Below, piece after piece: positions 1-12,200 of a DNA stretch of 64,000 bases. Every line of letters begins with the position of its first letter. Positions within the stretch are counted from its first letter, which is position 1. A program made the position numbers and the translations under genes. Below the pieces are notes generated by a model. That model made no database searches. It was not told where the DNA came from and saw nothing but the letters and a program-made list of their open reading frames with translations. The stretch spans positions 6,313,501-6,377,500 of the forward strand of contig JASJZH010000002.1 of assembly GCA_037178975.1 (NCBI GenBank). The letters run 5' to 3'. The DNA comes from Oscheius tipulae. Its lineage: Eukaryota; Nematoda; Chromadorea; Rhabditida; Rhabditidae.

Positions 1-105
1 TGGAAAATCTCACTTTTCTCCATTTTCTAATTATTGTGACCTCCGCTACTTTTGACTGTTTTGAGATTGAGAGCTCATTAGTATGACAGACATATTCTTT
101 CTCAG

Positions 106-758
106 TTTACAAAAGTGTTGTAGTAGAACTTGGTGCAGACGGGATCAAAGCCGGGTTGTCAGGTCCAAACACTTCGTTTCTACAACAGGCCACACGCAGA
201 CAGTTTAAATTAGTCTTTGAAAAATACTTATTTCAGAGACTGAGCTGTTTAAAGCTCGCAGCTGCTCTGGCCGTTCGGAATAGGGAGAGCCAAGTTTTTG
301 CCCAATTCGTTGAAGAATTCTTGCCCCTGCTGGTCCGAGAAATGAACAGGAAATCGATCACATGTACGTTTTTTAACTCTCTATTTAAATCAATGTAATC
401 TACTTCAGACACGGAAGAACTGTACTCGATGGCGACGGAAATAGGTGATGTGATCAAGGCCCAAATTGGGGAGCAGAAGTACTCGACCCGGCTCGGGCAG
501 TGTCAGAAGGAGCTCCTCAACAGGGCCGAGGACAGAAAACGCAAGGTTAAGGTCAGTTTTGCCTTTTCCCCTTGATAACTACGGCTTTTTCTTCAGGAAA
601 TGGCCGTGTCAGCTCCGGAGAAAACGGCCGAGATGAAGAGGAAGAAGAATGTGAAGAAGGTCGAGGCGAAGAAGAGGAAGCTGGACGAGGCCAAGCCACA
701 TCGCGTCGCCAAGAGAAAGCATCTGGAGAAAAGACGTCTCCAGGAAGATGAAGACTAA
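106..758 (+). CDS. UTP20-like small-subunit processome protein, 3' end only
   Basis: This is the C-terminal part of a larger gene entering from the left edge. I read four exons: 106-202, 239-363, 409-551 and 597-758, joined by 35-45 nt GT-AG introns and ending in TAA. The last approximately 90 residues are very rich in Lys, Arg and Glu (KRKKNVKKVEAKKRKLDE and similar), a nucleolar-type basic tail. The helical stretch before it and the basic tail resemble the end of UTP20/DRIM, a HEAT-repeat protein of the U3 snoRNP processome needed for 18S rRNA maturation. The identification rests on the tail and gene architecture only, because the HEAT repeats lie outside the window. The acceptor of the second exon could be 2 nt earlier. 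Another basic nucleolar protein is the main alternative. Confidence 0.5.
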
Positions 759-1167
759 TCGGGTATTTTGTTGAAATTTGCTGTTGTTTCTTGTTCTTGT
801 TGTCAGTAAAACCAGTTACTTTCCCGTTATTTTGTCGCCAGAAATGAAAGAAAACTCGAAGTTGTGATGTTGAGCTGTTTTTGGTGGAAACAGAAGCGGA
901 CTATTGAGAGGAAGGGAGATCGATTATTCTAACGACTAGCGATCATGCAGAGTTTACTTTTATGAATTGAAAGTTTTTTTGTTTGTATGCGCCGAGATAA
1001 GCATTCATCCTCGAGCCATTCGCCCTAATTACTCGAGCAGAACTATCTTGAATGTAAAAGGACCGTGATAGCTCTTCCGCGTTGGTCAACTGAATCCATC
1101 CAGTTGACTTTGTCCGAGATAGTGAAAGCAACTGATTTGTTGTTTCTAGCCAATACACATTTATTAA
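759..1167. other. Intergenic, no gene seen
   Basis: This spacer separates the convergent UTP20-like and pepsin-inhibitor-like genes. It holds the 3' UTRs of both. I see no conserved ORF or RNA gene. Confidence 0.5.
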
Positions 1168-1967
1168 TTAGAAGATTGCAGTGCAGAAGTTGGGCACTTT
1201 GGGAGCCTCGGGGATTGTGGTTTCGACGGCAGTAGAGGCACGAGTAGTGGTAACCTGTTCAGTCGGACCGTCATTGAACAGGGCCGAAAAGAGGTCGGAC
1301 GAGCCGAAGAGGCCCTTGACTTGCTGAAATTCCATAAGTGCTCATTCGCTGTCATAGTATACCTTCGAAACCTGCTCCTGGACGTACTTCTGATAGGCAG
1401 ACTGTTTGACATCGAAGACCTTGAGTTCTTCGATTTCGGAAGCCGTCAGATCGCGGGCATAGTCACGTCCAACGTAGACCTTGTTGCCCTGGATCATGCA
1501 ACCGTCGAAGATGTACTGGGTCGTATCCTCGGCCTTGCAGAACGAGGGCTTGGCGGGAGCTTTGGGCAGTTCAAAATGTTTGGTCGAGCTGACGTTCTTC
1601 TTGCCAGAAACGCGCTCTTCGAGAGCCTTTTGCTTCTCGATTACGGCTGCCTTCACAGCCTAAAGTTTCACTGTCACTGTCACCGTCACTGAACTCACAG
1701 CCTTATAGTCCTCAGCCTTCTTCTGGTACTCGACGAATTCTTCCTGTTCCGAAGAAGACAGCTCATGCTGCTTGAATCCATTGATGTACAGGACATTTCC
1801 CTGTAAAGTTGCTCTCTGAAATCTCTTGAACTACTCACAGTAACGACACAGCCAGTAGCTCCTCCGGCTCCGCTCGAAGAGACGGCGATTGTTCCGACTG
1901 TTAGACGCTTTTGACGGGGAGCGCAGAAGGCGACAGTGGCGAGACAGAGGATTAAAATAAACTTCAT
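1168..1967 (-). CDS. Secreted pepsin-inhibitor-3 (aspin)-like protein, two repeats
   Basis: Four exons (1967-1839, 1800-1699, 1659-1363, 1323-1168) joined by 36-40 nt introns encode 227 residues. The N-terminus MKFILILCLATVAFCAP is a clear signal peptide. Two copies of the pepsin-inhibitor-3 fold follow. The first starts near TGCVVTGNVLYINGF. The second carries PSFCKAEDTTQYIFDGC, then GNKVYVGRDYARDLTA, which aligns by eye with Ascaris PI-3 around its second repeat. The tail ends in PNFCTAIF, again like the family. In Ascaris the protein inhibits pepsin-type aspartic proteases by placing its N-terminal strand in the active site. Here a longer Ser/Gly-rich N-terminus precedes repeat 1, so inhibition is an inference. 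An AATAAA overlaps the 3' flank a few bases after the stop (1160-1165). Confidence 0.82.
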
Positions 1968-3622
1968 CTGAAACTTGTTTGAACAAGGAAATCGGAGAGA
2001 GAGAGAGAAAGATACAGATGTCGTGACCACTTTCAGCGCTCTACAATGGCACTCAAAGATTGGTGTCGGAACAGTTTGACATATATGGTCGATAAAGCGA
2101 AAATGGTGAAAAGGACTAGAATGACTGGACTTATCGGAAAACTGGAAAAGAAGAGACAAGTTCGCAGCCGAGAAGGTTCTCGAACAATGAGGATTTTCTG
2201 TGGGTAAATGGGGCTGTTTTCGACAGCTGTCCTCCCTGACTCATAACATAGAAAAACAACTTTAGACCACCTTGTCTCTCTAGGCTGGACTTACTTGTGT
2301 TAGGAAGGGGCTAAACGCAATTGTGTCCGGATAGGGAAAACTGGGACAGGCTGACGGGTGTATGGAGAGAGAAACAATCGCTGATCGGATAGCCACAACA
2401 GTTGAAAAGGGGTGGAGATAATCGACTGTCAACCGGTCAGTCGGTCCGAATAAATAGGATTTGGAGGGGGAACGGCCTTGACTTTTGTTATGGTGTGAAG
2501 GAGCCAGCTACAAACGGTGAGGTGAAAGAGTACCTTGCATTAGAGTCGGTCGTATAACTGAATGAGCACAATGTGCAGGTTGGGCATGAAAAACGATAAG
2601 CGAATAATAGTAGTTTATTTCTGATTGCCTCTACAATAATCGGTGAGGAGTAGTCAAGTGAGCTGGGAGAAGGCTCCTTTGTTAGGGAGAGCGGCCGTTA
2701 TAAAGGTCTTACCGGAAATTAATAGGATATTACAAAATTAATAGGAAAAGGAAATGAACCGGTAACGTTAGTTCTCGCGTTCGCGAACGTAGAGAGAAAA
2801 TGGTATAGAAAAGTATGTGTAGAAGTACAACTAATAAGTTATCACTGTGTCATGGAACTTTGAAGTCTGACTTCTTTTCTCAAAAAATTGGCCTTGGATT
2901 TCTGTAGGCGCTTGTTTTCTTCAATATTGTACATCCCCCCCCAGAGATTCAAGTTTCCTTTGCGCAAATGGGAAAGTTTTCAAGATATGTTTTTGCACTT
3001 TTCTTTGACTGGATACAATGGAATTTCCTTAGGAACATGGACGACCACCCTGTCCCCTGGAAAACTCCTCGAATAACTTTCTCGCCTTCTAGTAGACAGT
3101 TAGAAGGTGATCAACTGACCTCGAAGCAAAGTGTTGACAGAACTGGATTCTTCCCGATGCTCTATCGATGGCTTGTTGTAAGTTATTGTCCTCTCTGGAC
3201 TCCAGTGGCTAATACCAGATCAGAAGGTGGTTTTTGGAAGGTGTATGCAGGTTTGCTGCTCTGACAGAGGGACAAATACAGCGACAGCAAGATGACCAAC
3301 TCGGCCCTATCCTTATTCCCTCAATCCTGTTTCTCTATCTTTCTGTCACTGTGGAAACAAACGTTTATAATATTCTCGACAGAATCGCATAAAAAAAGAA
3401 CACTATCAACAACAACCTACAGCTGCTGAGAGCTCTCAAAGTTACAGGAAAAGAGGGAAAACAAGATGGGATTACTGTAAATAAAACATTTTAAGGAAAA
3501 CAACCTACAACTGAGAGCCCTCAACGAAAGATACAAAGGGACCAGACCATGTGGGGAATGTGCATACACATTTTTTTGGAGGGGGGAAAGTGAGCAAAAA
3601 GTAGGAATAAAGCTAAAATAAC
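1968..3622. other. Intergenic spacer with one dispersed-repeat copy
   Basis: No convincing gene is visible in 1.65 kb. A short perfect palindrome, TTCTCGCGTTCGCGAA-like, lies near 2770-2790. A copy of the dispersed repeat R1 lies at about 3155-3245. Confidence 0.5.
3155..3245 (+). repeat. Dispersed repeat R1, copy 1
   Basis: This copy contains GATGCTCTATCGATGGCTTG, then CTGGACTCCAGTGGCTA, then TTTTTGGAAGG. The same order of blocks recurs at 29395-29490, with partial copies at 32300-32390, 56473-56600 and, reversed, at 16750-16790. Confidence 0.6.
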
Positions 3623-6600
3623 TTAGGCCCACGATGCACGAAGGGCATTATTCCGTGAAATTCTCTTGGAGACGAAAGATCCAATGAAGAGGCCGGCCAG
3701 AACGAGCGAGATGAGAATGTGATCGAAATCGTCTTTGAGAATGTCGAACGTTCCGGAAGGATGGAGACGGGTGAAGAAAATGTCTACACCGTACGCTAGC
3801 ATCAGGCTTGTCGATTCCAGGCCGGATGGACTAAATTTCGGTGTACTTAAGGGTGACAGAGAAGAAAACTGACGCCGTTTTGATGCCTCTGACCCGGAAG
3901 ACGGTCTGATTGTAGTTGAGCATCTCTTCCGTGGCAATTGGCAGCTCCGGCATGTAGGGAATCATGCCCTCTTCGCGCATCTCTTGAGTGAGTTCGTACG
4001 GCCGATTGGCGTCGAGAAGCTTCCGAGAAACCTCGTGAAGACCGCCGAACGGCAGAGCCAGCACGATCGACCGGGTTGTAAGGCCTTGCTCTGAAAGAGG
4101 GATAGATTGGGCTTGATTTCTGGTCAAAAATGGATCGAAATACTCTAAAAATCTTAGGGCTTTGTGTTTTGCGCTTTCGAGAAAAGTACCTGTGAGTACT
4201 TTTGTCAAGACTCTAACTACCATTCAAGAGCATCGAAGACGTTATTTTAGGATTCCTTTCTGAATGGACTCTGATATCTAGCTAGCACCAAAGCAAACTG
4301 TCTCGCATCGCTCATTCGGTTAGCTGTCCGATTACGTATCCATAGGCTGGGGCTTCGATTCCCTTTGGATGACAAAGCTTTTTACTTTTCCCTAAAGTTC
4401 AACTTCGATCCTTAGGCGAAAAACAGGGTTCAATCGAGTCGTAGACAAGATATATTCGGGTAGCTTTTTCGAAAGGCATCAGTGAACAGCCCTTTCAATA
4501 ACCTGGCTATTATTCGGGAGCATCGACAGGGCGGTATGGTACTTTTTGCTGAACTTACTGGCTTGTTTTCACCAATTTTGGGCAGTATTTCTGATCACAA
4601 AAAGCAGGAAAGTACCAAAAAACCGACCAGTTTCACTGACAGCCATCGCTTCGACTCCCTGAGCATAGACGTAGCTCTGCGTCGTCACCTCGGGTGCCTT
4701 AGAGCTCGGAGACAGCGAGTCAAACTTGTTCTTGCTCTCCTGCGTCTCGCCCTCGTAAAGCTCAATTACGCCGATCTCCGTGCGGCGGCCCTTCTCCGAC
4801 CAGTACGAGTACTAAATTTCGTATTTATATACTGGGAAAAGATGGAAAACGCACAGCGACCCAATTCTCGCAGTGGACAAGATGGACGGGTCCGGAGGCT
4901 CGCGGCAACTTGGCAGTATGGACAATCAGACCCGAAACGACGTCGACGAGATAGATCGTGAGAAGCTGGCTCGAAGAGTCCATAGTCGCGACGGCCACCA
5001 GATTGGGATTGCTGTACTTGTACTGGACGGTTCGGTCAATCAGGACACGGCCTTGCGAATGGACACGCTCTGAAAAAAGGTTTTGATAAAGCTGTCGGTT
5101 AGAGCTCAGATTACAAAACAGAAGGATTCGATCCCCATTGTATAGCAAAAGAGAAAAGTAAAACCCACGATTAGACGGCTTTCCCTTGACAATGATTATT
5201 CTCTCATCTGGGCCGAGATGAATATTGGCGGTCCAGACCGTCTCCAAGCGTCGCGTCGCGAAATTGACCGCTTTGCCGGACAGATTGGAGGCAGTCGTGC
5301 CGAGGATGAAAACGGGATGGGGAGCTTCGAAACCGGCTGGAAGCTCCGGATAGAATGTTACCTAAAATTGGAATTATATGGTGGTTTGGGGGTCTTTCCC
5401 AAGATTTCATAAGATAAAAAGATTCAGTCTATACGGGAGTCGAGCCCGCTATGTTGATTCGTAATCGAACAGCTAACCCACTGTGCTATGCGGTTCAACT
5501 GGCCATAAGCTGGCCCGCGTATAGCAAGTTTCCAACGTAGGTCCCCTGAAATGAATGCTCGCCGCTCAGTGTTTGCGCGCGAAGAGAGTCCTTTGAACTG
5601 CCGCTCTTCGTTGAAAACAGACTATAGCTCAGCCGGTTAGCACTCGGACTATGAATCCGCACATGAAGCGTTCGACCCCCACGCTTGACAAAAGTTCTTT
5701 TTTCCTTCTGAAACATCCCCAAAATGTTTTTGGTGGGTTGGAATCGTTTTTCGAGCTTTGAAAAAACATGAACAGACCTTTTCGGCGGCATCGACAAGCA
5801 CGAGCGAATGAATCTGATCCTTGCCAGTGAATGGAAGCAGATCAGCTCGGCTGACCGTAGTCTCGAGACTCTTCTTCTCAATAATCGTTCCGCTGATCGG
5901 GTTGAAGGCCAAGAGGACGCCCTTTTCCGTGAACTAAAAATTACTTGAATTTATAAGCGGAAAGACTGAAAACTTACGGAATCCGTGAAAGCGACGACGG
6001 CCTGGCCATGGAGATGGTAGTTCGAGGTGGAGCGCTGGATGAAGAGGGGAATCTTCTGCTCACCGAAACTGTTTGTGAGAGGAGAGAAAGAGGCTCCGAG
6101 ACTCGTGCGCCAGACCACAGTTCCGTCATTACTATCAATTCCGAAGACGACACCGTCCAGAGATACTACAACGAGCATCTTGCGCAGATTGAAGTAGTCA
6201 CGTTCCAGGGGCTGCTTGCTGGAAAAGGCATAGTAATACATTGAAGATCGAAATTTTCTCTTATTGCCATCGTAGCAATTATCAAACTGGCACCCTTACA
6301 ATACTTGACTAGAACTACTGTCAAAAAATCAGGCAGTCAACTGTCCAGATACTGATAGTTGTAGTCGGCAAGAAGATCGGTCAATACCAGTACAATAAAC
6401 AGGCACTCTTACTAGCATTTGTACCATGAGACGTAGTACGGGAACCATGTATTCTTTTGGACAGTGAAACGAGACAGATCGAGTGGATTCAAATTATTTA
6501 AGCCAGCTCAAACGGGCTGACGGCGTCAAAGTGGCATGAGAGACGGTATCACGAGTACTCTGACCTGGCTGGCCAAATTTACGATCCCTGCTACCACTGT

Positions 6601-9123
6601 TAGATATAAACATAAGGAGACTAGTTAAAAAATATAGCTAACCTGTTGGGTCTAGACGTGGATTTGACGGAGCTCAGCAGCTGGGAGAAGCTGTCCTTGG
6701 TCGTGACCGTCTCGCTCAGTGTCATAATCTGCTGGATAGTGTGCACGAACCAGCGCTGGACTTGAATCAGCTGTGAGATGGTACGGTGCAGGAAGGCCGA
6801 GATTATATTTCCTGTGACATTTTTTATTGACCGAGGCTAAAAACTATTTACAAACCTCCAGTCTCGTCAAATTCGTCCTCAATGAGCTGTTGGGATTCGG
6901 ACAGCGGCAAATCAATCATTTCGACGGCCGCGACTCGAGCCAAAGCCTCCTCCTTGTGCCATTCCATCTCCAGAGACTGGGTGGCGAGGGACAGCTCGAA
7001 GAATTCGGTACTGAATTCGTATTTTTGGAGGGAAAGTTAAAAAAAATCCTACCGACAGTCGGAATAGACGACGAACAGCTCCAGGGAGCTCTTCTGGGCA
7101 TGGGCGTAGAGCTGAGTAGCAGCCACAGAAGATGTTCCGATGGTTTTCTGTAAAGATGTTGTTTAGAGACACTTATTACAACTCTTCAAGTGTTTTATAT
7201 AAGCTTTACAACCTACGGGAATCGAACCCGTCATGTTCGCATCCGTAGTCTGGGCTCTAACCGACTGAGCTATGCGGGAAAATCATTTTTTAAAATTTTA
7301 TGTGATTCTAGTCAAATTCAATGCTGCAAAACATCTTCCCAGTTTTCTAAACTCATTCCCAGAAATCGAACCCGACTTGTTCCGACCGTAATCGGAGCAC
7401 TAACCGACTGCACCAATTAGGAAAACTTAAAGTTTTCACCATTTTCTGTTTTTGGCCTTCAGATATACTTATCAAGGGTAGTTTTTCACCTGGAATCGAT
7501 TGAGTCACACTTTGAAGCAATGGAAATTAGTGGATAGCACGGAAAAAAGAAAATTTTGAAAGAAAAAACGTACCGAAAAGAGATCCTTTCCGGTGGTCAG
7601 ATCTATTACAGAAATCTGCCCGTCTCCGATGGCGATGAATTTGTTCTCGGTCAGGGCACCGACCTCGATTTTCCGGTCAAGTTTGATAATATTCTTCAGC
7701 GCGTCGAGGGAGAGAACGACGGTGGCGGATTGGGAACGGGCGGCCAGATGACGCGAGTCAAGGAGTAGCAGCTCCCTGCCAATGATTTTTTTTTGTCACT
7801 GTAAAGAAAACGGACCTGATCGAGATACCGATTTTAAGAGTTTCAGCCGCGAGAGAAGACGAGACGACATTGACTGAGACGACTTCATCGCTGTGGAAAC
7901 AGGCCAGATGGGAGCCGGTGAAAACGCATCTAAAAACGTTAATTATAGTCGGATTCCTGAAACTTTTAGGAACCATATTCACTCGTTTGCTAGTATTGGT
8001 TACTGTAGCCAGCAGCGAGCCTACTAATTAACAAATTCCGATTCGCTACTTTAAAAAAAGCGTATTTCTGGCGGGCATTGAACCTGTGTCGACACACTTC
8101 AATACAGAGATGTTTTCAGCAGAAAAGCCCATATTTTGGTCTAACAGTTAATCACAAAATAACTAACCTTTCCGTAGATCCTTTGACAGCGACAGTCATG
8201 GTCTTGGCGACTTTACCCTCCGCGATCACCCTCGTCGTCAGGACTTCATTTTCCAGCGTCACGAGACGAACTTCATTGCCGGCGATGGCCAGTCGGCTCC
8301 AGACAGCCGAACCCACGTCCAACTTCCAGAGTTGCTCGCCGCTGGTCGAGAATTGCTGGAGGGAGCCGGCAGAGTAGACAAAGACGCCCTGGGCGGCCTC
8401 GGTCGGCACGGCCAGTTGAGCATCGCTGGAGTTTTGAACTTAAATGAGGAAAAATAGCATAACTACTTGGAATCGATCTCGCTGATCATCTTCTGCCACA
8501 GGATGGCCCCGGTTCCGGCATTCCAGGCTCGGAGGAGACGACCTCCATTGGAGACGGTATAGAGACGTTTCGAGCCGGCCAGGGTGATTTGGAGCGGAAC
8601 AGGGCTCTCTTCCTCGATTCGACGCCAGTCTGAATAGAGGAGGGGATGATGTTCACCGAGACAAATGGAAAGTTAGAGGTCGTGCCTGGAAATGTGAGGT
8701 GTTTTGCTAAGACGCGCCCCTACTCCCGAACCACACGACCCAGGTTTGATCTCCGCGGATAAAAGTTTTGCGAAATGTTATTTTGAACGGCAAGGGGCAT
8801 ATAAAGCGCAAAATATGAGAAGTTGAACCAGGCTTTTTCATTAAAAACATGAAGCCATATATTGAAAAACTTACTCAGATCTCCATTGGCTGTGGAGAGA
8901 GACGCGAAGACATTCTGCTTCGTAGAGACGATCAGCTGCTCCGTTTTGTCCGATTTGTGGAAGAATGCCTGACGGGGACAGCCCACAAACTGTTTTCTCC
9001 TAAAAAAAAAAAAACGTTGTTCTAGAGTTCAAAAAAGGTTTCTAACCAGTCGAATTTTCCAATCTGGTCCTCGTAGAGGCAAAATGAGGCCGTTACTAGC
9101 CCAAAAAGCAGTAGGAACCGCAT
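3623..9123 (-). CDS. emc-1: ER membrane protein complex subunit 1 (EMC1)
   Basis: This long multi-exon gene runs from ATG at 9123 to TAA at 3623-3625. It opens with a signal peptide, MRFLLLFGLVTASFC, followed by LYEDQIGKFDW, the hallmark start of mature EMC1. PQQ/beta-propeller-like blades follow (QNVFASLSTANGDL, GGRLLRAWNAGTGAILWQ, GVVFGIDSNDGTVVWR). The C-terminal DUF1620 region includes GLESTSLMLAYGVDIFFTR and FDILKDDFDHILISLVLAG, then a single membrane segment and a short cytosolic tail ISRNNALRASWA. EMC1 is the largest subunit of the complex that inserts tail-anchored and multipass proteins into the ER membrane. Many introns are unusually long for this window because they carry tRNA-derived elements. 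The CHERP-like gene ends 128 bp upstream on the same strand, and a TTTTTTTCAAG sequence lies just upstream of the ATG, as expected for trans-splicing in an operon. Confidence 0.9.
4304..4370 (+). repeat. tRNA-derived SINE-like element in EMC1 intron
   Basis: The copy has an A-box-like CTCATTCGGTTAGC, an anticodon-arm-like GATTACGTATCC, a B-box GGCTTCGATTCCC and a GATGACAAAGCTTTTTAC tail. No acceptor-stem pairing is visible, so it is not a functional tRNA gene. It is antisense to the host gene. Confidence 0.6.
5430..5505 (-). repeat. tRNA-derived SINE-like element in EMC1 intron
   Basis: On the minus strand it reads TAGCACAGTGGGTTAGC (A-box), TTCGATTACGAATC (anticodon-arm region) and GGGCTCGACTCCCG (B-box). 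The would-be acceptor arms do not pair. Confidence 0.65.
5622..5705 (+). repeat. tRNA-derived SINE-like element in EMC1 intron
   Basis: The copy reads ATAGCTCAGCCGGTTAGCAC, GGACTATGAATCC and GTTCGACCCCC, followed by CTTGACAAAAGTTCTTTTTT. It is the clearest example of the shared 3' tail. Confidence 0.65.
7205..7280 (-). repeat. tRNA-derived SINE-like element in EMC1 intron
   Basis: On the minus strand it reads CCGCATAGCTCAGTCGGTTA, GACTACGGATGCG and ACGGGTTCGATTCCCGT. The T-arm is perfect. The acceptor arms do not pair, and the anticodon arm resembles tRNA-Arg(ACG). Confidence 0.7.
7345..7422 (-). repeat. tRNA-derived SINE-like element in EMC1 intron
   Basis: On the minus strand it reads TGCAGTCGGTTAGTGCTCC, GATTACGGTCGGAAC and CGGGTTCGATTTCTGGG. 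It lies about 70 bp from the previous copy in the same intron. Confidence 0.65.
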
Positions 9124-9251
9124 CTTAAACCAGCCTTGAAAAAAACTTAAATAGTGTAAGGTAATGTGACACGATTAGCACGTGAAATGTTTATAAAATG
9201 ACAAACAGAATGTAAAAAAAATTTATACAAAAACCCGTAAAATTGGACCTC

Positions 9252-12200
9252 CTAGTAGACGTTCTTCCGGTCGCGATCCCTGTCTTCGGCAGCTTGTTGA
9301 TTCTTGTCGTGGTAGCCGCTGCTTCGCATTTTTCTGGAAAAGGAATCCTGTTCAAAACAAAATGCAAATGCTACCTGAACTGCTCGTACGGGTCGGCCTT
9401 ACGTCCCAGTCCTTTGAACTGTTCCATTCGATCGCGAACTTCTCCGCCGCTCACCGGCTCCACGATACCCTAAAAAATGGGGAGATAATGTAGCACAAAT
9501 GAAATTATTAATCTCGAACTGCCGGGATCTGATCAAAATATGTGCCACTGGAATTGACAAAGCTGGTGAGAAACAGAGTAAATGGCCCACAAATATGTAG
9601 AAAAACGTTTGTCAAGAACAGGATTCGAACCCGAATTGCTCGGATCTGTAATCGGAGCGCTAACCGACTGTGCTATGCGTCAAAAAATCGAAATGTGAGA
9701 ATTTTCTGCATGGCACAGATGGTTAGCCCCTATTACGAATCCAAGCAAGACTGATTCCATCCCTCGTGATTGGCAAACGTTTACAGAACACTGGATAATA
9801 ACCAGTGCAGCTTTGTCTTGGAAGCATGAAGAGGGACAACTTCCGACACCATCTCGCCGTATGGCTCAGACGATTAGTATATTGATTACGGGTCCAAACA
9901 ACTAGTGTACGAGTTTCAAACCTTTACAAACAATTTTGCTATCCGTTCCTTTGACGAATCCCCTCCCATTACTACGAAAGAGTGCAAAACCGACCGATTC
10001 TTTGGCACCGAGACCCTTTCCTGTCCAGCCCATCTTGGCCATCAACATCGCGCCCTTATTCTCTCCGCCCAATGGAGCTGGAGGCATTGAAAACGACGGT
10101 CGGCCGCTAAAATGTCCATTTTTGTGAGATAATCAAAAAGAACTTACAATCCGACAGGCGAGGGAGACTTCTCCCGAATAAACGGTCTTTTCGGGGAGGG
10201 AGTCCGGGATCTTCGTCTCGGCGACGTTGAGCGACTTCCCGACCGGCTCGATCCACTGCTCCGGGAGGTCGTGGATCGACTTCGGGAGCTCCTCGATCGT
10301 GATTTACTCTTGCTTCTCGTCCTCGATCTGCTCCTCCGTTTTTGGAGCTCCTCCTCCCGTTCTTTCATCTCCTTCTTGACCTTGGCTACGTGGGCATCCC
10401 GGTCGGCTGCCTGTAGTTTGATGTCCTCAATCGTCGGCTTGTTTATGATGATATCTTCAAACGTTTTCCCTTCGGCCTGAAAGACTTTTTGAATTATTTT
10501 GTCTGATAGAGCGTAAAACTGGTGGAAAAAAAGGCATTTATGAATTACAATTTCTCAGAAGTGATTTCTAGTGCTTGAATTTCGAGCCAGTTTGTAGCAT
10601 AGCTCACATCAATTGGTTAGCGCTTCGATTACGGATCCAAGCAAGTCGAACCCCGGGCTTGAAAAAAAAATTTTTACAAAAAAAATTCCCTACATATTTC
10701 TGGGTCACTTTGCCTCATTATTCCCGTCACGAATATCAATTTTGACTACGCCATGTTTAAATAGAATATAGAGAATAAATTACCGTCAATTTCTCCTCCA
10801 TAATCTTTTTCAGGCGCAGTTTTCGGTCGTAGTAGTCGGCCAGTCCGTTCGCCTCCCATCCCTGTGAATCCAGTGTCGGAGGCCGAATGTAGAAGGCTTC
10901 GAGGGCGTCCAGCAGTCGCTGGGACGGCGGTAAGGGAGGCGGGAGTCGGAGAGAGGCTGGATCTATCGGGCAGTACTGAAAGTTTGCTTAAAAATTGTTC
11001 ATGCAAGTAGACTAACCGTCATTTTCTCGAAAGGTACCTGCGGAACCATGATAGCCGCAGGCAGATTGTAGTATGGCTGCTGCGGAATGAGGCTGTCCTC
11101 GTTGTAGGGGTGTCCGTCAATATCGTCCCCGTCCATGACTGGCTCCGGCTCCTTCCAGGCTCGCAGCTGCTGCTGTGGAGGCGGTGGGAAGAATCTCGGC
11201 TTGTTTGAGGCCGTTTCCTCGTGACGCGTCTGCTGATCGAAGCGGGAGCGTCGCTGAGGGGGTCCCTGGAACGGTGCCGGTCCGCCTAAACCCAAAATCT
11301 TACTCTAAAAACAAGATGCACTGACCTGAGTGAGCCTGCTGGAGCTGGGCCTCGATCTGAGCGATTTGCTGCTGACAGTGACGCACAAAATTCAGATGCT
11401 GCTCCTCGTAGCCGGCGAACATGGCCTGGAACTGCATGTCGAGGTTCTGTGCAATTTTCGCGTGCTCAGCGAGCTGGGCCGTCTTGGCCGTCGTGTAGAT
11501 GTGATTCGGGTTTCGGAGCTGCTGAAAATGGAACAAATTAATCTATCATCAACGTCATGAGTTACTCAGAGTCTCTGTCTAGATCCGTGTCAGAATTTCT
11601 AAAAACATGACACGGTCAGGGGGACAAAAGGGACCGGAACTGGACAAAGATGACCCCAAGATTACCTGTAATCCGAAAAGACAAACATACCTTGAAGCAC
11701 TGATCGCTGAAATACTTGGATCCCTCCCAGACGCCGATCAACTTCTCCAACTTGGGCTGTAGGGCCGGGTCCTTCGAGCTCTCGACGGTAAAGGCGTACA
11801 TCTGGGGCACGTAGCGGGACAGCATCTGCGAGACCGAGTCCAGCTTCTTCCTTTGACTGAAAATCTAGGATTCCAGTGAGAGGAGACCAAAAGACCCACC
11901 AATAATGGGCCCAGTCGTTGATTAGGTAGAGAATATTGAGACGAAAGCAATCGTTCGATTGTATGTCCTTGACTCTGGAAATTTCGGATTGTAAACAGCG
12001 AAATGAAGAAGTTTACTTGGACAGAAGGTACGTCAGTACAATTTCCCGCTGCTGATCAGTCGTACAGTTGTCCAGAATCCATTTCTTGCTGTTCTGAAGC
12101 CTTTCATATCGACAAAAATAGTGCAACGGACCCCTATGGCGTCTTTAGAAGCCTTGGGGTTGTTCAGCTGCTGCAGGACTTCGAAGAAGAGTCCGATGTC

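Noticed and set aside
7205-7280. Functional tRNA gene
   Set aside because: A-box, B-box and T-arm are good, but the acceptor arms do not pair and the element belongs to a repeat family with a common tail.
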